From positions 48,360 to 83,529 of the forward strand of contig NZ_JAHAMK010000033.1 of NCBI RefSeq assembly GCF_018383585.1: a stretch of DNA of 35,170 nucleotides, written 5' to 3'. Positions within the stretch are counted from its first letter, which is position 1. Each line of letters begins with the position of its first letter. The notes beneath the pieces are model-generated. The model did not search any database, had not been told where the DNA came from, and was given only the letters and a program-made list of their open reading frames with translations. Source of the stretch: Microvirga sp. 3-52 (GTDB taxonomy: Bacteria > Pseudomonadota > Alphaproteobacteria > Rhizobiales > Beijerinckiaceae). Below, piece by piece: positions 31,732 through 35,170 of this stretch. A program made the position numbers and the translations under genes.

Positions 31732-32934
31732 TTACGAACGCGACTTGGTCAGAAAGTCCGACAATCCTTGCCTGGTTTCCGGGGGCGCCATGTTCAGCCT
31801 GCGGCGCGGTCCCCGATCCTCCTTGCTCTCCGGCCCCTCTCCTTTCGGCATCTGAGCCGACAGGCGCTTGACGGGCCAGCCGTCGCTCCAGGTGCTCATG
31901 TCGACGAACTTGGGATCGCGCAGGAGAGCGGCCGCATCCTTGCCGGCGAAGGCCGCTTCGGACGCGATATCGAAGGTTTTCCAGAAGGCGAGAAAATCGA
32001 GCGTATCGGTGCCGTTGTTGCCGAGCTGCTGGGTCAGGATGGTCTGCGGCCCGCTGAGCGCCATGTCGGCGCTCCAGCGCCAGGTGTTCCTCTGCTTGGG
32101 ATCACGTGGCGGATCGGGCGGCAGCTTGATGGCGGAGGCGTCGTAGCCGGCCTTCGGCGACCCAGGAGACGCGAGGGTTGCCGTCAGAGCCGGGAAGCCG
32201 TGATCGTCGGAAGAAGCCCGCATGAACAGCTTGCGGGTCGACGGAACGGCGCTGGCCTGCTGGAGGATCAGGCGGGAGACCCGGTCGCTCGGCAGATAAT
32301 CCCGGTCGCCGCTCATGGCGATGATCAGGGTGGCCGGATCGATGGTCGAAAGGTCGCGCAGGAGAATGCCGCGCTCCTTCTCGTTAGACGCAATGCCGCC
32401 CGGCATCAGGCCGAAGATCAGCTTGGGCGCCGGGACCTTGCCTGAACTCACCCCGGCCGCGAGGTTGAGGGCGACCGGCATCCCGGCGGAATGGCCGATG
32501 AACGCCACTCGCTCGCTGTCGGGCCTGGCATTCGGGTCGTCCGCGAGTGCTGCAAGAGCGCTCTGGATCAGGTCCTCGGCGAGGTTCGACGCGTCGGCGG
32601 GACGGGAGCGGTTCACATCCTGGAAACGGGGAAAGAGCACGAGATGCCCCTTGCGGGCGAGATGATCGATCCAGCCGCCATAGAGGCCCGGATTCACGGC
32701 TCCCCAGGAATGCAGGAACACCACGACGGGGCGCGGCTTCGAGGGCATATCATTCCCATGAAACACGAACGTCCCGCTGCTCGCCGTGCCGACCGCCCGC
32801 TTCACCACCTCGGCGGACGTGTAGTCGCGCCCGCCCGGCCCCTGCTCGGGCTGCCGGGGCGGCGTTGCCGCGTGAGCCCACGGAGCCGAGAGAGAGACGC
32901 CAAGGAGCAGAATAGGCAGCAAGAAGCGGCGCAT
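31732..32934 (-). CDS. Secreted alpha/beta hydrolase
   Basis: A 400-residue exported protein with a signal peptide (MRRFLLPILLLGVSLSAPWA, then HAA before TPP). The alpha/beta-hydrolase domain shows VVVFLHSWGAVNPGLYGGWI (oxyanion region), the nucleophile elbow GHSAG at 147-151 with S149, and MSGDRDYLPSDRVS as a likely acid position. SSDDHGFPALTA may hold the histidine. The C-terminal third (about 290-400) is not typical of small lipases. It could be a lipase, esterase or dienelactone-hydrolase-like enzyme; I cannot choose. It precedes murI by 9 bp on the same strand, and its own start lies 64 bp after the TrmJ-like stop. Confidence 0.85.
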   Translation of the reverse strand: MRRFLLPILLLGVSLSAPWAHAATPPRQPEQGPGGRDYTSAEVVKRAVGTASSGTFVFHGNDMPSKPRPVVVFLHSWGAVNPGLYGGWIDHLARKGHLVLFPRFQDVNRSRPADASNLAEDLIQSALAALADDPNARPDSERVAFIGHSAGMPVALNLAAGVSSGKVPAPKLIFGLMPGGIASNEKERGILLRDLSTIDPATLIIAMSGDRDYLPSDRVSRLILQQASAVPSTRKLFMRASSDDHGFPALTATLASPGSPKAGYDASAIKLPPDPPRDPKQRNTWRWSADMALSGPQTILTQQLGNNGTDTLDFLAFWKTFDIASEAAFAGKDAAALLRDPKFVDMSTWSDGWPVKRLSAQMPKGEGPESKEDRGPRRRLNMAPPETRQGLSDFLTKSRS

Positions 32935-32998
32935 CGTCGTCTCGAACTCTCTTCCAATCGGCCAGATAGGGCCTAGCCGCTATAAAGCCACGATTTGC

Positions 32999-33733
32999 TT
33001 AAGGTTTTCTCAATCGTCTTCCTTCCGCAAGGGCACGAATCGCCCCACGCAGGGTACGGACCTCCTGCTCGGTCATGTCCAGCCGGTGGAAGATGTCCCG
33101 CATGTTGCGGGTCATGGTCGGCTTCTTATCCTCGGGGTAAAAGTTCACCGCCTCGAGCTCGGTCTCGATGTAGTCGAAGAACGACGTCACCATCTCGCGA
33201 GGCGCCGGAGGCGATTGCCGTCCGCCGTCGAAGGGCAATGCGCCTCCGGTGGCGAGCTTATGCCATTCGTAAGACACGAGAAGGACCGCCTGCGCGAGGT
33301 TGAGCGAGGAGAATTTCGGGTCCACGGGAAAGGTGATGATGGCATCCGCGAGCGACACCTCGTCGTTCTCGAGCCCCGTGCGCTCCCGCCCGAACAGGAT
33401 GCCGACGCCCTGGCCTGACCCGAGGCGCCTTTGCGCCTCCGTCATGGCCACATCCGGCGCGAAGACCCGCTTCATCTGTCCCCGCTCGCGGGCGGTGGTG
33501 GCGAAGACGAAATTCAGATCCGCAATGGCCTCGCGGGCCGTGTCGTACAGCGTTGCCCGTTCCAGCACATGGGTCGCGCCGGAGGCGGCCGAATGCGCGC
33601 CCTTCTTGGGCCAGCCGTTGCGCGGCGACACGAGGCGCAATTCGGACAACCCGAAATTGGCCATGGCCCGAGCCACCATGCCGATGTTCTCGGCCAGTTG
33701 AGGTTCCACGAGGATGATGATCGGGCGGGTCAT
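32999..33733 (-). CDS. trmJ: TrmJ-like tRNA 2'-O-methyltransferase (SPOUT)
   Basis: A 244-residue SPOUT-class RNA methyltransferase. The N-terminal MTRPIIILVEPQLAENIGMV, then ARAMANFGLSELRLVSPR, and the knot region GILFGRERTGLENDEVSLAD with FSSLNLAQAVLLVSYEW match TrmJ, which methylates the ribose of nucleotide 32 in tRNAs. The extra C-terminal helical domain (about 180-244) is also TrmJ-like. The ATG at 33733 is the conserved start; the frame is open for a further 110 codons but that stretch is not family sequence. Target position is inferred from family only. It may head a transcript with the hydrolase and murI. Confidence 0.9.
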   Translation of the reverse strand: MTRPIIILVEPQLAENIGMVARAMANFGLSELRLVSPRNGWPKKGAHSAASGATHVLERATLYDTAREAIADLNFVFATTARERGQMKRVFAPDVAMTEAQRRLGSGQGVGILFGRERTGLENDEVSLADAIITFPVDPKFSSLNLAQAVLLVSYEWHKLATGGALPFDGGRQSPPAPREMVTSFFDYIETELEAVNFYPEDKKPTMTRNMRDIFHRLDMTEQEVRTLRGAIRALAEGRRLRKP

Positions 33734-33836
33734 TGGATTTGATCGGATTGGATGAGCGGTGCTCTCCCATAGCGTCAAAACCGATGCCGCGACTAGCTCT
33801 GCCGATCGACACGACGGTTCCTGAGGTCGCCCCATG

Positions 33837-33867
33837 AAAAAGCCTCCCCGAGAAATCTCGGGGAGGC
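33837..33867 (-). terminator. Rho-independent terminator of the lipoprotein gene
   Basis: GCCTCCCCGAGA, two bases, TCTCGGGGAGGC: a 12-bp stem followed in the minus direction by T5 (33837-33841), 35 bp after the lipoprotein stop. Confidence 0.87.
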
Positions 33868-33902
33868 CCGTTCGGCACCGAACCGATGCTTCGCCTGATC
33901 TG

Positions 33903-34190
33903 TTACCAGCAGCCCCAGCCGCAATAATAATGGGGCCGGGCTGCGGCCGCGCCGATGGCCGCGCCGCCGACCACGCCGACCGCGGTGCCGACGGCCACCT
34001 GACTGGCGGCCGCGTTCGATTGCGCAACGTTGTTCCGGTAGTTGGCGTTCCGGCAGCGCTCAAAGGCCTTCGAGCCAGGCTTCAGGCCCGATTCCATGCA
34101 GACGGAATCAGCATTGGCCATGGATTGTTCGGCCGTCTGGCAGCCAGCCAGAACCAAGGCGGCAGCTCCGAGAATGATAGCAAGACGCAT
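33903..34190 (-). CDS. Glycine-zipper lipoprotein
   Basis: A 95-residue envelope protein. The lipobox LAGC at 14-17 in MRLAIILGAAALVLAGC marks lipidation at C17, placing it in a membrane facing the periplasm. Two more cysteines follow (DSVCMES, ERCRNA). VGTAVGVVGGAAIGAAAA (about 67-84) is a glycine-zipper segment, as in SlyB/OsmB-like proteins, able to pack into membranes. The end is aromatic and Cys-rich (HYYCGWGCW). Function unknown. It has its own terminator, and its upstream region contains a palindromic repeat fragment. Confidence 0.82.
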   Translation of the reverse strand: MRLAIILGAAALVLAGCQTAEQSMANADSVCMESGLKPGSKAFERCRNANYRNNVAQSNAAASQVAVGTAVGVVGGAAIGAAAARPHYYCGWGCW

Positions 34191-34227
34191 GTCAGCTCCC
34201 TTTTGTGTTCAACAAAGTCCCTCCGGC

Positions 34228-34260
34228 GGCATCCCGATCCGAACCTTAGGATCCGATGCC
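34228..34260. repeat. Possible fragment (copy D) of the ~105-bp dispersed repeat
   Basis: GGCATCCCGATCC, then GAACCTTA, then GGATCCGATGCC: ends resembling the GCATCGG...CCGATGC palindromic arms of copies A and C (8672-8777, 26459-26561). It sits 38 bp upstream of the lipoprotein start. The similarity is weaker than among A-C. Confidence 0.35.
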
Positions 34261-34441
34261 TCTGAGGAGGCCGCCGGAATGAGGGATCTGAACTACGGAT
34301 AAGCTTGGCTTTCGGTGCGGCAGCACACGCAGCGTGGTGTGTTTTCCCGAAAAGGGAACCTTGACCCATGGATGTCCCTTATTTCCTCTCACTCCTACGT
34401 CATAGCGTCACAATCGAAAGCCAGCTTTCCCGGAGGACCGA

Positions 34442-34828
34442 GTGCCCCTGTTGCGTCTCCCTGCGCCAAGTGCCTGCCTGATTCTGTGTCTCACGCTGCC
34501 CGTATCTGCGATGCCGTCGCCGAGCACCTCTCCGGAACCGGCACCGCCCCTCTTCCACGGAAACTGGTGCGGCGCGGGCGATGCGAACCGGGCCTCCCCC
34601 ATCGACGCGCTGGACGCAGCCTGCCGTGCTCACGATCTGTGCTATGAGAGGCATGGACGCAGCTTCTGCATTTGCGACCGGGCGATCCTCAAGGCAACAG
34701 CCGCACTCGTAAGGAGCCGCAAGATTCCGGAGGTCGTCCGGAGCAAGGCGGCGACCGTCAACTCGCTCTTCAGCGCCGCCTTGTGCACCGAGACGCCGAA
34801 AATTCCTCAACAGGCTGGAAAGCGCTGA
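34442..34828 (+). CDS. Secreted phospholipase A2-like protein
   Basis: A 128-residue exported protein starting at a GTG (34442) with GGAGG seven bases upstream. The signal peptide is PLLRLPAPSACLILCLTLPV, ending near SA. The mature part carries CRAHDLCYE at 61-69, the PLA2 active-site motif CxxHDxCY with H64 and D65. WCGAGDA at 42-48, where the calcium loop should lie, and D79 in CICDRAI, a candidate second Asp, are also seen. The Cys pattern (43, 61, 67, 76, 78, 115) would give disulfides. Secreted PLA2 hydrolyses the sn-2 ester of phospholipids. The motif is clear but the protein is short, so 'PLA2-like' is safer than an activity claim. Confidence 0.75.
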   Translation: MPLLRLPAPSACLILCLTLPVSAMPSPSTSPEPAPPLFHGNWCGAGDANRASPIDALDAACRAHDLCYERHGRSFCICDRAILKATAALVRSRKIPEVVRSKAATVNSLFSAALCTETPKIPQQAGKR

Positions 34829-34889
34829 ATTCGTGCCCTGCCCCCACCTTCCCCCCCGGCCTTAACCGCGCTATAGCCCCCGCAACCAT

Positions 34890-34905
34890 CCTGCCGCACG
34901 GCAGG
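34890..34905 (+). other. Hairpin in the icd leader
   Basis: CCTGCC, GCAC loop, GGCAGG, followed by ACTGTTTC: a 6-bp stem 34 bp before the icd start and 13 bp after a TATAGC element (34872-34877). It may be a leader structure or a weak terminator of the PLA2-like gene. Confidence 0.3.
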
Positions 34906-34939
34906 ACTGTTTCAGCCCCAAAAAGCGCAAGGTGAGATC

Positions 34940-35170
34940 ATGGCGAAGATCAAGGTTGCCAATCCGGTCGTCGAGCTTGACGGCGACGAGATGACCCGCA
35001 TTATCTGGCACTTCATCAAAGACAAGCTGATCCACCCCTATCTCGACATCGACCTGAAGTACTACGATCTCGGCGTCGAGCACCGCGACGCCACCAACGA
35101 CCAGGTCACGGTGGATGCAGCCCACGCCATCAAGAAGTACGGCGTCGGCGTCAAATGCGCCACCATCACG
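34940..35170 (+). CDS. icd: NADP-dependent isocitrate dehydrogenase, N-terminal part (cut by window edge)
   Basis: The first 77 residues of the eukaryote-like (class II) NADP-isocitrate dehydrogenase of rhizobia, the TCA enzyme converting isocitrate to 2-oxoglutarate. [20 protein letters not shown], then [32 protein letters not shown] and [20 protein letters not shown] are characteristic of this class. The ATG at 34940 has AAGG ten bases upstream. The remaining roughly 330 residues lie beyond the window. Confidence 0.95.
   Translation, partial: MAKIKVANPVVELDGDEMTRIIWHFIKDKLIHPYLDIDLKYYDLGVEHRDATNDQVTVDAAHAIKKYGVGVKCATIT

Noticed and set aside
33734..34063. 110-codon N-terminal extension of the TrmJ-like protein
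   Set aside because: It overlaps the lipoprotein gene and its terminator and is not SPOUT-family sequence; the conserved start is at 33733.

Overview
The window is GC-rich (about 64% in the gene lines I counted) and densely coded. It comes from an alphaproteobacterium of the Hyphomicrobiales (Rhizobiales), most likely near Methylobacteriaceae/Microvirga. The markers are an Omp2-type porin, a Usg-family protein, an HWE-type sensor kinase, a Liv transporter operon carrying the rhizobial DUF6867 membrane protein, and dispersed palindromic repeats of rhizobial type. The genus is inference. I see no phage, transposase, CRISPR array, tRNA or rRNA.

Layout, 1-13 kb: a truncated porin and a small Cys-containing secreted protein. 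Then a minus-strand run of molybdopterin-binding protein, xanthine phosphoribosyltransferase and an Aas-like acyl ligase. Facing it are sfsA, map and radC with an FkbM methyltransferase set between them on the other strand. Next come a PRC-barrel protein, ExoD, Usg, a formyltransferase, a tiny cationic ORF and a four-PAS HWE sensor kinase.

13-20 kb: a 660-bp non-coding stretch with a candidate small RNA, a flavin reductase, and the complete branched-chain amino acid uptake system. livH-livM-livG-livF-DUF6867 are tightly or translationally coupled, followed by the periplasmic binding protein gene and a strong terminator. 20-29 kb: an ACT-domain protein and DUF1203 protein with abutting stops, CcdA, a P1-family peptidase overlapping a D-amino-acid dehydrogenase tail to tail, rpe, purB, a cyclopropane-fatty-acid synthase homologue, a small serine hydrolase and a Spy/LTXXQ-like periplasmic protein. 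29-35 kb: an atypically GC-poor DUF6065 gene between two similar terminators, rpsD with a recognisable promoter and leader hairpin, glutamate racemase, a secreted hydrolase, a TrmJ-like tRNA methyltransferase, a glycine-zipper lipoprotein, a phospholipase A2-like secreted protein and the start of icd.

Most of the window is ordinary core genome. The parts that deserve attention lie between genes. They are (i) a 22-codon cationic peptide ORF whose ribosome binding site is wholly inside a 9-bp hairpin, just downstream of the sensor kinase; (ii) a candidate ~70-nt sRNA with an EcfG-like promoter and a perfect 12-bp terminator, upstream of the same kinase; (iii) an EcfG-like promoter before the PRC-barrel gene; (iv) the DUF6065 insertion; and (v) two families of dispersed palindromic repeats, one of which supplies false start codons to two genes. 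No single large undescribed system stands out.
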